The position numbers and the translations under genes are program-made. Below the pieces are notes generated by a model, which worked only from the letters and a program-made list of their open reading frames with translations, ran no database searches and was not told the DNA's origin. A stretch of DNA of 64,000 nucleotides from Gossypium raimondii (lineage: Eukaryota; Streptophyta; Magnoliopsida; Malvales; Malvaceae): NCBI RefSeq assembly GCF_025698545.1, contig NC_068565.1:5456001-5520000 (forward strand). Reading direction: 5' to 3'. Shown piece after piece: positions 1 through 11,631 of this stretch. Within the stretch, counting starts at the first letter, position 1; every line of letters starts with the position of its first letter.

Positions 1-1858
1 TCAAAAATTATCTAAAATTGATTTAAAATATATATATATTAGATTAGGGTATATTTATGATGAGGGTAAAAAAATTGTATAATAAAATTTAAAAATATAT
101 ATGAAAATTAAATGTAGCTTTAGTCGAATTAATAAAATCGAGGAAAACAAATTTTGAAGTCTTGGATGAATCTTATCATGTACAAAATTATTTTATAAAA
201 ATATTGAAGTTTTGATTAAATTAATTTTGATTAGCTATGAAAAATTGATTTACTCAATATTTTATCCATTATCGATATTTAGTATTTTTTTATAATTTTT
301 AAAAATACTGAAACTTTTATTATACATTCATCTATATTTAATATATTCTTTTATAATTTTTAAATTATTTTAATTTTTAAAATTTAATCGTCTTTTATTT
401 CTTTGATTTTAGATTGTGCTTTATTTTTATGTAGTCAATTTTTTAATTCTTTTAATGTTTAGGCAAGTAATTTTTCTTTTCAATTTTAATTTTATTATTT
501 CTATTGTTTTAATTTTTAATCAAATTTCAGAATTTGATAAAACCATGCATGGTGGTTATAATTTTTCAAATTTGATTTTTTTCTAGTGTTTTTTTCTATA
601 TTTTTAATGGTTGATTTTATTTTATTTTTCAATTTTTGCTTGTGATTTTTATCAATTTTTTCATTTTTAATTATTGATTTAAGCATTTTAAATTTTTATT
701 TATGTTTTTTTAACATATAGTTTCAACATTTCCTCAAAATTGTAATTATTTTAATTAAAATTAAATTAAATTAGAGATAATTTCGTATGTGATTGAATGT
801 AGAATAATATTTGTATGTCTTTAAAATTGATGATGTGGCATTATTTATATTTTATTGATACCTAAAATTATATATTTTAATATCATTATAATTTAAGTTA
901 TTCCCACTAAAATAAGTCTCTTTTACAATTATTTCTTAGCATAGGTTCATTTCTAGATGTTGAGTTTTTTTATAAATGTTGAAAACTAATAGCAAAAAAT
1001 ATGTTATCCAATCATCTGGTTTGATGATGTGACATTATTTTGACCTTGACATCCATTAGTATCAAGGTTCTTCTGAGTAATTTTTAGAAAAACCCTTAGG
1101 ATCGGAATCTTGTACTTTGTTGTTACAGATATGGATTTGAGTTAATGTGGCAGAACCTTGAACCATAGTGGTGTTAAATTTAGACTAGACTTGTTCATGG
1201 GTTGAGCCACTCACCCAGACATGAAGGCCTACTTAAAAATGGGTTTAGACAAAATACGATACCCAAAAAATGGACTTGGACAAAATTTATGGCTCGTTTT
1301 CTATATGGGTTGGGCCTTAGGCAAGATTTTTGGTCTAACCTCGGCCTGAATATATTATGTTATAAGAATATTATATTAATTATATATGTTAAATAATAGT
1401 TATATATTTATATTTATATTAAATCACTAACCTAATAACAATTAAACTCATTACCTAAAACCTAAAAAAAATAAAAATTTACCCAACTAAATAAGCCGAC
1501 CCAAAATATTAAATTTTAAAATTATATTTAATATAATAAAATATTTATTATATTTATGATAGTGTTTTTAATATAAATAATTTTTAATGTATTTTAATAT
1601 GTTAGAAATTAAAAACTTTTATTTTAGTATTTTTTAGTGCATTTAATTTTATAAATTGATTTTTTAAATAAAAATTAATCTTAAAAAAATCAAATATGGG
1701 CAGGCCGGGTCCTGGTTTACCTTTCTTAAATTAGATCGGATTTCGGTAAAAATTAGCTCATTTTTCGAACGAACTTGAAAAATTGATTTTAATACCTTAT
1801 AAGGATCTGACTTGAACAGACCATTTGGTGAGTATGAAGGTTATGGTAATTCCGAGTT
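1..1858. other. AT-rich intergenic sequence, no gene seen
   Basis: No open frame with recognisable content. The first 1,100 bases are simple AT-rich sequence. A less AT-rich patch from about 1,195 to 1,840 holds phrases such as gggcaggccgggtcctgg and has the look of an old dispersed repeat, but I found no terminal repeats or target-site duplication to define it. Confidence 0.5.
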
Positions 1859-2255
1859 GAAAAGCAGTGTGGTCTGGATTTCCATTTTCTTTCTGATTCG
1901 CTCTTGCCAACAAAGGGTTATTGCTAAAATTAGCCACCGAATACGCACTTCCATTTCCTTATGAAATACTGTACGTCCATGGTCTGTTACTTTAAAAAAA
2001 ATTTCTTCCACGCACAATAAATCAATTAAACTACATTGAGGACTTGCGAAAAGAAATCGTGCATCCTATAATAATATCAACCACTTTCAGTTCTTTGTTA
2101 CCAAATAAACTATTGCCTCAAAGTTGACAAGAAAAGCCTTTTGCATGTTATGGTGAAATTTAATAAATAAATAAAAATTAAAAAAGGAAACTGCTGCTGA
2201 TAATAGTCAATTACTTCATCTTCACCAGCTTGGAGCCGCCAAATTGCTGGTCTTA
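1859..2255. repeat. Remnant of the CLE-locus segmental duplication
   Basis: Bases 1,859-1,932 match the small-ORF segments upstream of the CLE genes (about 11,711-11,785 and 32,117-32,190), sharing AGCAGTGTGGTCTG and the following stretch. Bases about 2,055-2,250 match 39,365-39,580, sharing AATAATATCAA, AAACTATTGCC and GATAATAGTCAATT. Both matches are in the same orientation as the other copies, so this is probably an outlying, eroded duplication unit with no coding capacity left. Confidence 0.6.
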
Positions 2256-2727
2256 TATGTATAATAAATTATGTTAATAATAAATATCTCCCAAATAAAA
2301 TTACACAATTAGAGGATAGCATAGATATTCTTAAAGAAACTCAGAGAATCTGATCAAAACTCACATTTACAACAATTCAGTGGACCAAAAATCAATACTG
2401 TTAATATGTACAATAGCTTGATTTGCTCAACATTAACTATCGTGCCAATTTATTTACTTACAGGCGATTAGCATATTCCAAAAAAACATAAATCACTTAA
2501 AAGAACCTGTAACAGATTTACTTACAAGGGCACATCCGATCACAGCGATGGATCTGGGAGGGACAGTTGCCCTCCTTGGAATTTTTAAATTTTATGTATA
2601 AATTATCATATATTTTTAGATTTTGTGTTCATATTGTATAACATTTGCTATCCTTGGTCAAATTTTATTTCATATAAAAATAAAAAATAGTTAAATTAAT
2701 AGAAATAAAGTTTTCCTAATATTTCAG
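2256..2727. other. Intergenic, no gene seen
   Basis: AT-rich. It may include decayed internal sequence of the adjoining minus-strand LTR element. Nothing here translates convincingly. Confidence 0.4.
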
Positions 2728-2745
2728 TCCCCAATAACAATGTCA
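2728..2745 (-). other. Decayed tRNA-Asp-type primer-binding site
   Basis: On the minus strand this reads TGACATTGTTATTGGGGA. It begins 6 bases after the inferred LTR end. Athila-type Gypsy elements use TGGCGCCGTTGCCGGGGA (tRNA-Asp) at this place. All 7 differences are G-to-A or C-to-T, as expected from decay of a methylated site. The identification depends on its position beside the LTR. Confidence 0.6.
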
Positions 2746-2751
2746 AAAACT

Positions 2752-4008
2752 TGATTGCAGTCGTAAACTAACTAAAAATTTGACTAAGGTAAATGTACAT
2801 ATCAATTAATAGTATAACTATGGTGAGCACAGATATCGTTCCCATGAAGACTAAAAGTACTAGTAATTACTGTCTTTTTATTATTTATCTAACAAATTGG
2901 AATGATTAATTAAAAATTAAAATTAACTAATTAAATTAACTAAAGAAAGAACAAATCAGGAAAATAATAGGGTAAACAACCAATAAGTGAAACAATACTC
3001 AGAAAAGAATTCACCTAGACTTCATCTGTCACTATCGATTTATATTACGCAATTTCTTCATTTAGTCTCTTGATCAGTAGAAATTTCTAAATTATGCTAA
3101 TGTCTCTTTTGAAGACTAAGAGCAATTGACTCTAGGTTGATTAATCAAAATTTCTTTCTAATTAAAACCCCTATTGTCGTATTAACTCAATCTATAGATC
3201 CCCCTATTAGATTTGACTCTAATTTGATAGATTTATATTGTCCTATTTCGAGGATTACATGCAACTCCACTCAATTACGCTAGATCTGCTCTTAAACAGG
3301 GTCTATTCCTCATCTGATTCAAGCACATCAAACATGGATTATTAGTCTAGAAATATTAAACCAAGAACTAAGTACACATAATTGATAACAAAATTCAAGT
3401 ATTTATTGTGTAAAAATAGAAATCAAATAATAGAATCCATCCTACGATTCATCTCCGTAGGTATTTAGAAAATTAGTTCATGATAACAAATAAAAACATC
3501 CTAAAGACTGTATAACTATAAGAAATAAAAAAAACTCATAATAAACTTCAAAGAAATCAAAAGGAGATTCTTCAATCTTGATGGAAATCTACTTCAGATT
3601 TGGCTTCAATGGTGTTTTTCGAGTTGTTTTCTTGAATATTCTATGAAGGCTCTCCCCTATCTTCTTATTTTTTTTTCATATATAGGTCTCAGAATGCCAA
3701 AAAACTTAAAAGTTATATTTTTCCATGTGTTTGGAGTGTGATTCACGAAATCCACACAGTCTGGCACATGGTCATGTTGTAGCCCGTGTGGCTTACACAG
3801 CTGTGTGTCCAGCCCGTGTGACTCTTGAAACTTAATTTGATTTTCCAGTTTTTGCTCGTTTTTCACTCATTTTGCTCCCAAAAGCCCTCCTATGTATAAA
3901 AACATGAATTTAAAAAATTAGGAGCATAAATTTCACCATTTAAATCAAATAATCATTCAAAAACGCATTAAGAATGAGACTAAAATATGTTACTTTTGGC
4001 ATTTATGA
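2752..4008 (-). mobile_element. Athila-like LTR (5' LTR of a truncated element)
   Basis: The minus strand matches the solo LTR at 6,997-8,140 along its length. Shared parts include a CACACGG-rich stretch near 3,740-3,830, the AACACCATTGAAGCC region and a 3' part ending ...ATCA at 2,752. A primer-binding-site remnant follows the 3' end, so this was a 5' LTR whose internal region has been lost or decayed. The 5' terminus near 4,008 is TC rather than TG and is less certain. It abuts hAT transposase sequence. Confidence 0.7.
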
Positions 4009-4290
4009 AGTGCTAACTAAGACAAATAAGTCAAGTATTTATCCTCTTCTTGATAAAATTATTCGTCTTGTGCTAACTCTTTCCGTGTCTACTGCAACAA
4101 TCAAATGAGCATTTTTAGCCATGAAAATTGTTCAGACAATGCTTCACAATAGAATAAAGGATGATTCTTTTAACTTACTTGGTGACATAGATTGAAGAAA
4201 AGAGAGCTCGAGAGTTTTCAATAGATTCTATCATTGATGAGTTCGATCTTATAAAAAAGCGGAGGGTGCAATTTAAGATGGCTAGTGTTG
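4009..4290 (+). pseudogene. hAT transposase C-terminal dimerisation fragment
   Basis: The plus strand translates to pieces resembling the conserved hAT C-terminus: TNKSSIYPLLDKIIRLVLTL, then VSTAT, then MKIVQTMLHNRIKDD. After a frameshift it continues SREFSIDSIIDEFDLIKKRR. Intact plant relatives read TLPVSTATTERAFSAMK at this point. Here the frame is broken by in-frame stops (after STATIK and near 4,193) and by the frameshift around 4,205. The N-terminal zinc finger and catalytic region are absent because the fragment starts directly at the LTR boundary. It is dead; only the C-terminal family signature is retained. Confidence 0.75.
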
Positions 4291-6436
4291 AGAAATAAGA
4301 CTAATGCCAAGTTTTTTTAATTTTATTTTTGGAATTATAATGATATTTATGAAATTATTCGTATAGTATTAGTTTTTCTTTTAATTTTTTTATAGTTAAA
4401 TCGTTCATACTTTTTTTAAAAACATTAAATTAATTTATTTGATAAGAAAAAGAGAAATATCCAAGAAGAATTCACACTTTTTCATGTTAAAAAAAGAGAT
4501 CGTTTGGATTTCCATGTCCGATCCGAACAACACCTTCTTAACCACATGCAGATACAAGAGTGGATTAGCTTCCATGCGAACTGGTTTCATCACCAAATAA
4601 TCACATGAAGCTTAAAGACATCAAGTAACCTGTCCATGCTGTACGGGGAACCATAAATTTGCGCCGTAGTGCTCGAAATTTTCAATCTCATTCGCATCGG
4701 CATCCTTACTGGAACTCTTGTGTTCATCTTTTACAAGTTTAAATGAGAGGATGCGTACCCATAGATCTCTCTTTTTTGTCACTTTCAGACGTGCAAATAT
4801 AGATTCGAACCTACGTCAAAGGAGGAATGTGGGTATACAAAAAGGACAATTTCGAATTATGACGTCTTACCCGATAGGTCAGGTCATGACATGCTGATTA
4901 ATAATAATGCTTAGTATCCGGTCCTCCCGGCGAGATCAGAGTTTTTCATTACAAGCATCGATACAATGATGATGAACGACAGCACCGGCCATGAAATACG
5001 TTCTTTTTAGAGAGGAGAAACGAAGTTATGTAAATCAAATACCCAATAAGCTTATATATATTGAAGGAGAAACCTGTGCTGCGCAATGGGACAAAATTGA
5101 AATGACACTTCCCCCAAGAAAAGTCCGTTATTTCTTCAATATAAGACATTGATATTGGAACATCAACGTATAAGCAGATAAAACTTATAGGAAATGGTTT
5201 TGTCGTAACCCCAAAAACACAGCTGATTTTCTGCTTTCCTGACTCACCACCATAAACGTTAGAGAGGATACGAAAAACAAGATGATGATGCTTTAATGTC
5301 GTGGAAAGTTGATGTTCTTTGCCTTTGATTAACCGCCAAAAGGGGGGTCACTGTTTTATGTTGTGGCAACTCGGAAATCTTGTCTTTCTTGCTGTCAAGT
5401 GCTTATCTTCTATTAACATTATTACAGACTTGACTCAAAAAGGCGCTCATGAAGACAATACAACCATTTATCCTTACCTAATAGATTCCTGTCTTTTCCA
5501 CGGACTTCTTTTATCCAATGGAGAGAAAGAGAATTTCTAAGTTGTCCTTAAGCATGGATTGGAAAATATATTATTTTAAATGTTTTCGTGGTTGTTTTCT
5601 TCCTTTGGCCATTTGCAAGCCGCACGCATACATGATCCATTGAAAAAGGTTTTTTGTCCATATATCTTGACACGTATTACTTTACATAGTATACCAGACA
5701 TATATAGCATAAATGAAGATTATGCCTTCCATCAATTGAGGTGAGTTATCTAAAGTTTTAGCATAATAATAACGTGATAGAAAAACTACAAATATATAAC
5801 ATAAATTAAATAATCCATTGAGGTGAATTCAAAACATATTGGTACAAGAAAAACAGTGACTCTTGCATTATATTTTCAGAGAACAAAATTAAATTACGGA
5901 TTGCTTAATTAAATTAGTTTTGGGTAAAAATGAAACTTGCAAATTTTTAAACTCTCTCCTACGGTAGTACTAGTTTTTCTAGAAACAGACAAGGCAAAGA
6001 ATGTTTTTTCTTTTTAGAATACTTCTATGCAATTAGTTAGATAATGTTTTATTTTCAAAATAAATAAGTAATCCATTTAGGAGAAAATGGAAACCGTGTC
6101 TTCGATTTGCTTTCGAAATGAGGACCATTAACAAAAAAAATGATGATAAGAAAAGGACTTGTATTTACTTTGTTCATCATCAAGGCACAATGAAAAATTG
6201 TACAGCTGGACAGTGAGATTTTGTTTGAAATTTTGACTGTTATACTTTGTTGTTTCATCTTGTTTTATGACATTGAGTATAATAATTTTTCTGCAAGAGT
6301 CAGAGTAAATTGATGTGTTCATAAATTTTACTTGCATATAATTAATGTTTTTAATTATTGTCTTAATTAGACAACAAATGCATGGCGTTTAATGTACAAA
6401 GGGAATTAGATTTAAAAGAGACTTAAAGCTATTATA
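4291..6436. other. Intergenic, no recognised gene
   Basis: The part from about 4,490 to 5,330 is less AT-rich than its surroundings and looks less repetitive. On the minus strand a short stretch near 4,600-4,725 reads NFEHYGANLWFPVQHGQV before frame loss. That could be a gene fragment, but I cannot assign it. The remainder is AT-rich with only short frames. Confidence 0.4.
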
Positions 6437-6801
6437 TTGATAATGTTTCGGAAAATCCATAGCCGTTGTGATGTGTTGTTAAAAATAAATTGTTTGGAAG
6501 TATTGTATCATGTTAAGGGTACTCTAATGATACAACAACTGAATTCGTATGCATTCATGCCATTGGAGACTTGTTACATCGATATTGAGATATTGGTATT
6601 ACACATATGCATTGAGAATGCGATAGGATGGCTAATTACTTAACAAAGGCTATAGAAGGAATGATTATTAGCTTTTACTCTTGGTCCTAACCTCTTGATT
6701 TTGCTTTGAATGTACTGCATGAGGATGTTATTGGTTTATCTTTTCCTAGATTGATTGCTATGTAATAGCTTTTACTCTCCTTAATAAATAAAAATAAAAA
6801 T
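6437..6801 (+). pseudogene. LINE RNase H domain, 3' end fragment
   Basis: Two frames separated by a frameshift near 6,620 give the end of a plant non-LTR retrotransposon reverse-transcriptase ORF. The first part contains CDVLLKINCLEV and HICIENA, where intact relatives read like HIYREANR. The second (6,622-6,765) reads DRMANYLTKA, then an in-frame stop, then NVLHEDVIGLSFPRL before the terminal TAA. A short A-rich tail (taataaataaaaataaaaa, about 6,780-6,800) follows, as expected at a LINE 3' end. The upstream endonuclease and polymerase domains are absent, so this is a 5'-truncated dead copy. Confidence 0.65.
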
Positions 6802-6996
6802 GCATGGACTATATCTTGTGTTTTTCCTCAATAGCAATGTTTAGACCTTGTTGAAACAAAGCGTCTATTAGCTTGCCTTGCTACTCTGTCAAACAACTCC
6901 ACTGGAAACGTTGCATTTGACATTATTATCGTCTCGGTGACGAGCTTAATGACGACCTCAATGCCATTTCAACACCAACTAATAATAGTCAATAGT
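6802..6996. other. Short intergenic stretch
   Basis: No gene or structure seen. The last five bases (ATAGT, 6,992-6,996) are the left target-site duplication of the solo LTR that follows. Confidence 0.5.
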
Positions 6997-8140
6997 TGAT
7001 AAGTGTAAAAAGTAACATGTTTTAATCCTGTTCTTAATGCATTTTTGGATGATTAATCAATACAAAATGGTGAATTTTATGCCCTTAATACTTTAAGTTC
7101 ATGTTTCTATACTTACGAGAGCATTTGGGAGCAAAATTGGCGAAAATGGAGCAAAAATTGGACAATTGAAGCAGATTTCAAGAGCCACACGGGCTGGGCC
7201 TTCCCACACTGCTTGGACATACGGCCGTGTGAGCCACACAGCCATGTGCCAGACTGTGTTGATTTCATGAGTTGTATTCCGGACACACGAAAAAATGTAA
7301 GTTTTTAGTTTTTCAGACATTTTAAGACCTATAAATACTAAATATAAGAAGAGGAGAGAGAGCCGTCAGAGAATATTGAAGAAAACAACTTGAAAAACAC
7401 CATTGAAGCCAACTTTGAAGCAGATTTACACTAAGATTGAAGATCTCCTTTTAATATGTTTGAAGTTTATGATGAGTTTCATTATTTCTTGTAGTTATGC
7501 TGACTTTGAGATGTTTTTATTCATGATTACGAACTAATTTTCTAAATATCTAGAGTAGATGAACCTTATGATGAATTCTATCTTTTGATTTCTGTTTTAC
7601 ACAATAAATCCTTAAATCTTGTTCTCAGTTATGTGTGCTTAATTTTTGATTTAATATTTTCGAATTATTAATTCATGTTTGATGTGCTTAATTCAGAGGA
7701 GGAATAGACCATATTTAAGAGTAGATCTAGCATAATTGAGTGAAGTTGCATACAATCCTAGAAATAGGACGACATAAATCTACCAGATTAGAATCAAATC
7801 TAATATGGGAATTCACAGATTGAGTTAATGCGATATTAGGGGTTTTAGATTAATAATGACAGATGCATTCTAGGTGAATTCTTTCTTGGGTATTGTTTCA
7901 CTTCTTGGTTATTATTCGATTATTTTCCTGATTTGTTTTTTGCCAAGTTCTTAGTTAATTAATTTAGTTAATTATAGTTTAATTCAATCACTTCAATTTG
8001 TCGGTTAAATAATAGAAAATCGGTAACTACTAGTATTTTTAGTTCTCATGGGAACAATATCTTTGCTCACCGTAGCTATACTATTTATCGATAGATACAC
8101 TTGCCTTTGTCGTATTTTTTAGTTGATTTCGTGGACATCA
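6997..8140 (+). mobile_element. Solo LTR, Athila-like Gypsy, TSD ATAGT
   Basis: The element begins TGATAAGTGT and ends GTGGACATCA. It is flanked by a perfect 5-bp duplication, ATAGT (6,992-6,996 and 8,141-8,145). It has no internal region or second LTR, so it is a solo LTR of 1,144 bp left by LTR-LTR recombination. A CACACGG/CGTGTG patch lies at about 7,190-7,265 and a TATA-like tataaata at about 7,331. It is the same family as the minus-strand LTR at 2,752-4,008. Confidence 0.9.
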
Positions 8141-8145
8141 ATAGT

Positions 8146-9828
8146 AAAACACTTAGATATTAGAATATGAACGTAGTGTAAGAACAATGCATCAGGTAAG
8201 TTCTCAGAAAATAGATGTACGTCATAAAGACACTCTTAGATAATGTCTTTCCTAGTCAGAATTTTTCCTAAACATGCACTTTCACACAACTACGCTTCTA
8301 TCCAGTAACTGAAGAGCCACAAATAATCTCTAATAGTGAAAATTTTCTTCCTAATGCGAAAGATCAAACAATACTACAACCATAAAGCATATTAAGAAAA
8401 TTAATACTCCTTCATTGAGGTTTGATACCAATTGTTAGCGATACAGGCAATATCTCATACAAATGTAGCTTCAATACTGAAACACTAAAATTGAATTAGA
8501 AACATCAATACTAAATTGAAACTATTCCAAACGCAGTAAGTTAGCTTGGAAAATTACTACTAAAAATAAATTTAATATGATAACAAAACCTATAAATGCA
8601 AATAAAATAAATAAAAAGAGTACACCAAATTTATGAAACACTAATATCACTTGATAACTTCACTATCACCAGAAGATTTACGAACTAATAATACACTTAC
8701 ACGAAGGGAAGAGATTAGGATGATTTCAAAGTAAAGCCTTAAACACTTATTATATAAGTGGTTGAGGTGACATAAATGCATCCCCTCTACCATGTGGGAT
8801 GTCAAACAAAACCAACAATTGTCAATGGGCTAATTTAATGAATGAAATGAAAATTGAGGGAATCAAGTGATAGACAAAAAAAATCAAAGTGGGAATTTCA
8901 TTATAATATAAAAGTCAAAACATGTATTAAACAAATAAATTAATATGATGTGGTTGGAATTTTTTTTCTTGAAATCTTGAAAAGGATTAATGAGAAAGGG
9001 CATAACCATGTTTAATCCAAGCTAGAGATTGATCAGGTTTTTCCGTTTCAATAGTAAATCATTTCTTTCTATTAAAATTAGGGGAACTCAGTTTTTGCCC
9101 ATTTTGAATAGTCCCCTTTAACATCAAATGATGAAATCTCGTAAAAGCAAAGAACACTATTGGCCTTTGGTTGGGTCTGGTCGGTATCACTGAGCCGACT
9201 TTAGTCCTTTTTTTTTTTTTCTTTAGTAGGTTCCACATACCCCCCAACTCCATTAACTTGCTGGATTCATTATGATTGTGACTCGTAATAGGTAAATAGG
9301 AAATAAGATAATATAAAATAAAAATAAACAGAGTTTGGAAGTTAAAATTATCATCTCGAATACAAGAAATTCAACATATTTTAATCATATTTTAAAAGAG
9401 TAATCCTATTAATATTAAATATTAATTTTAATTTCGAACCTACATTTCTTTAATTACTTAAAATTCATGTTAATCCTTTATATTTTATATCAATGGCGGT
9501 CCCCTTTCACATTCGGATAAGATCAAAAAGTAAGTCGAAACTTACTCTTAAATCGAGTTCATTGGAAGACCATGTTGCAATTGAATCTAAAATAGAACCA
9601 AATGATCCTCCCTCCGCCAAAAAATTACAGTAAGTTCTAATTTCTTTGTTTGACAGCTGAAACGACCTACAAAATATGGTTGAGAGTATATACATGGGAT
9701 TTGCCATCATGGGGGGTTGTAGTTTAAACAGTGCAATACACATACATGTCGTTCTTTTAGTATTTATCTAGTATTATTTTAATTATCTTTTCTAATAATA
9801 TCATCGCGCTATATCTGAAATTTAAAAA
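8146..9828. other. Intergenic, no gene seen
   Basis: AT-rich sequence without a convincing frame. A short open frame at 9,507-9,743 on the minus strand (78 codons) has no recognisable motif and no supporting context. I do not call it a gene. Confidence 0.4.
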
Positions 9829-10254
9829 ATATTATATAGATATTTCTGATCACATTATTCATAATTTTTTTCAATTATTTAATGACATTTCAACAAAATT
9901 TTTCATGTCGTTGACACATAATTTTATTAAATTTTTATCATGAACGCCAAACCCAGAATCCAGAACCCTGAGTCCTGAGCCCTATATCCTTAACCTCAAA
10001 CCCCTAGTCCTGTATCCCGAATCCTGAACTCCAAATCTAAACCTTGAATTCAAACCCTAAACTCTAAACTCTAAACTTGGGGTTCAAGATTCAAGTTCGG
10101 AGTACAATATTCAGGGTTTGGATTCGAGGTTCAAGGTTTAAAATAAAAAAATTATCAAAATTATGTGTGAATAACATTGAAAAGAATTACCAAAATATTA
10201 TTAAATAATTAAAAAACTATAAATAATGTGGTAGAAATGGTCCATAAAATAATT
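9829..10254. mobile_element. Foldback/MITE-like element with telomere-like core
   Basis: Arms at about 9,829-9,938 and 10,142-10,254 are imperfect inverted repeats. The left reads CACATTATTCATAATTTTTT and the right, reversed, CACATTATTTATAGTTTTTT; both then continue to ACACATAATTTT. The roughly 200-bp core is a degenerate array of CCCTRAA/CCCTGAG-like units on the left half. These switch to the opposite strand sense (ttggggttcaag, cagggtttgg) on the right half, so the core is itself palindromic. I saw no transposase and could not fix a target-site duplication. Confidence 0.65.
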
Positions 10255-10995
10255 CCTCCTTAAATTATTAAGCATGTCGTGTTTGAATCCATCAAAGTAA
10301 ATTTAAATTCTTGATATAATTCCAACTTTAAGTAAAAAAAAAAAATCCAAATACCACACATTTCTTTTTGATATCAATATCAAGCACATATTAGTTGAAA
10401 TTTAGAGTGCTAATTTATGACATGCAGTTAAAATCATTAATATGGTTTACATCATATCAAGTCTATTCATCCCATATATGTGCGTATATGTGATAAAAAA
10501 GAAGAGATAATATTAATTTTACTTGTGGTGAAAAATGACATGAACAACAATCTAGCTAGCACCAATCGCAAATGCATGTGCTGCAGAGTGAAGCTAGATG
10601 GATTCCCAAAAAAATAAATGAAGGTGGTCGTAATTTGCTGATTTGTGAGTGTAATGAAGATATCCGAACATCCCACCATCTCCAAAGTAGTTTAGCCAGA
10701 AAAATGTTAAAAAGAAGTCTATCCATAGAAAATAAAAGCTTCAGATAGTTGAATTGCTACAAAATGATGGATATATAGATTATTGAAGTCTGATATATTA
10801 TTGGTCAAATTATGTCACCTTATTTTGATCTCCAATAGCTAAGTAATTGAAGAACAATTGTACAAACAGTCATCCACACACCAAATGATCTACACTAGAA
10901 GCAAGTAAAAGAAAATGTATGGAAAATGAAATTTCTAACATTTTTCTCTCTTTTTTCTGATGGTGCAAATCACCGGCTGCTAACAAAACGCATGA
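10255..10995. repeat. Duplicated intergenic segment downstream of CLE copy 1
   Basis: Bases about 10,440-10,800 match 14,460-14,760 and 30,350-30,700. Shared phrases include CAAATGCATG, TTTCTGATTTGTGAGTGTAATG and CACCATCTCCAAA. It is a non-coding part of the tandem unit. Short minus-strand frames in it are not conserved between copies. Confidence 0.6.
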
Positions 10996-11379
10996 TTATT
11001 TATGATGATGAGGGTCAGGTCCCCCTGGACTAAGTCGTTTCGACTCGAATGGGATTCCGCCATTTCTTTGAATGCTTGCTTTAATGGCTTCCCTGCCTTC
11101 TTCGATCAATGGACGGTTGGCTTCAATAATGGTTGCTTTAGAGTGTTGTTTGCCTGCAACTGCCAATGCTAACTGGTCTGTGCCTGAAAATTGTTTGGAT
11201 TCAAACCTATAAGTTATCTCTACTTCATCATCTGTACTACTAGCCTTATACTGTGGTTTTGATTCCATTTCCAATGCCGGGTCAGCAGTCGAAAACGGAT
11301 GAAACAACCGAGTACCGGAACTCGAAACCAAGAACAAAACTTGTAGGGAAAGGTAGAATAAAACTTTGAAGCTCGCCAT
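10996..11379 (-). CDS. CLE signalling peptide precursor, copy 1
   Basis: A single-exon precursor of 127 residues. Residues 1 to about 22 form a hydrophobic signal peptide starting MASFKVLFYLSLQVLF. A variable, charged middle region follows. The C-terminus carries a CLE dodecapeptide, RLSPGGPDPHHH (residues 115-126), followed by one extra lysine before the stop. CLE peptides are secreted, processed and in many cases arabinosylated on hydroxyproline. They bind CLV1/BAM-type LRR receptor kinases to control stem-cell or root programmes. RLSPGGPDP is also the start of several Arabidopsis CLE1-4 class peptides. The residues just before the motif, including EEGREAIKAS, are almost unchanged in copy 2 (31,294-31,671), which argues for coding constraint. 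A TATA element lies about 60 bp upstream. The true target and expression cannot be read from sequence. Confidence 0.88.
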   Translation of the reverse strand: MASFKVLFYLSLQVLFLVSSSGTRLFHPFSTADPALEMESKPQYKASSTDDEVEITYRFESKQFSGTDQLALAVAGKQHSKATIIEANRPLIEEGREAIKASIQRNGGIPFESKRLSPGGPDPHHHK

Positions 11380-11436
11380 TGAAAGTTATCAAATTCAGGG
11401 TTGATAGTGCATAGCTTGGGGGGGTGCGGGATTGCC

Positions 11437-11444
11437 TATTTATA
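11437..11444 (-). promoter_or_regulatory. TATA box of CLE copy 1
   Basis: The minus strand reads TATAAATA, 58-65 bp before the start codon. An equivalent element lies at the same distance before CLE copy 2, so the core promoter spacing is conserved between the two intact copies. Confidence 0.65.
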
Positions 11445-11631
11445 GGCTTCATAGCCATCTTTTTGTAGAATATTTTAAGTTTGGTCAACATTAACCAACA
11501 AACTTAGTTATTTCAGCTTTGCCAAAGCATATTACCGACTTCGATGATAAAACTAATGCCCCACTAATCCAAGATTAACATTGTTTTAGCATAAAGACTA
11601 AGTAAAGAATATCCATTTAGTTTTTAATCTT

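Noticed and set aside
9507..9743. 78-codon minus-strand frame
   Set aside because: No signal, domain, conserved copy or promoter context; compatible with a chance frame.
9985..10080. Interstitial telomere or chromosome-fusion site
   Set aside because: The CCCTAAA-like units are degenerate, short and sit symmetrically inside a foldback element. Similar cores occur in two other small elements here.
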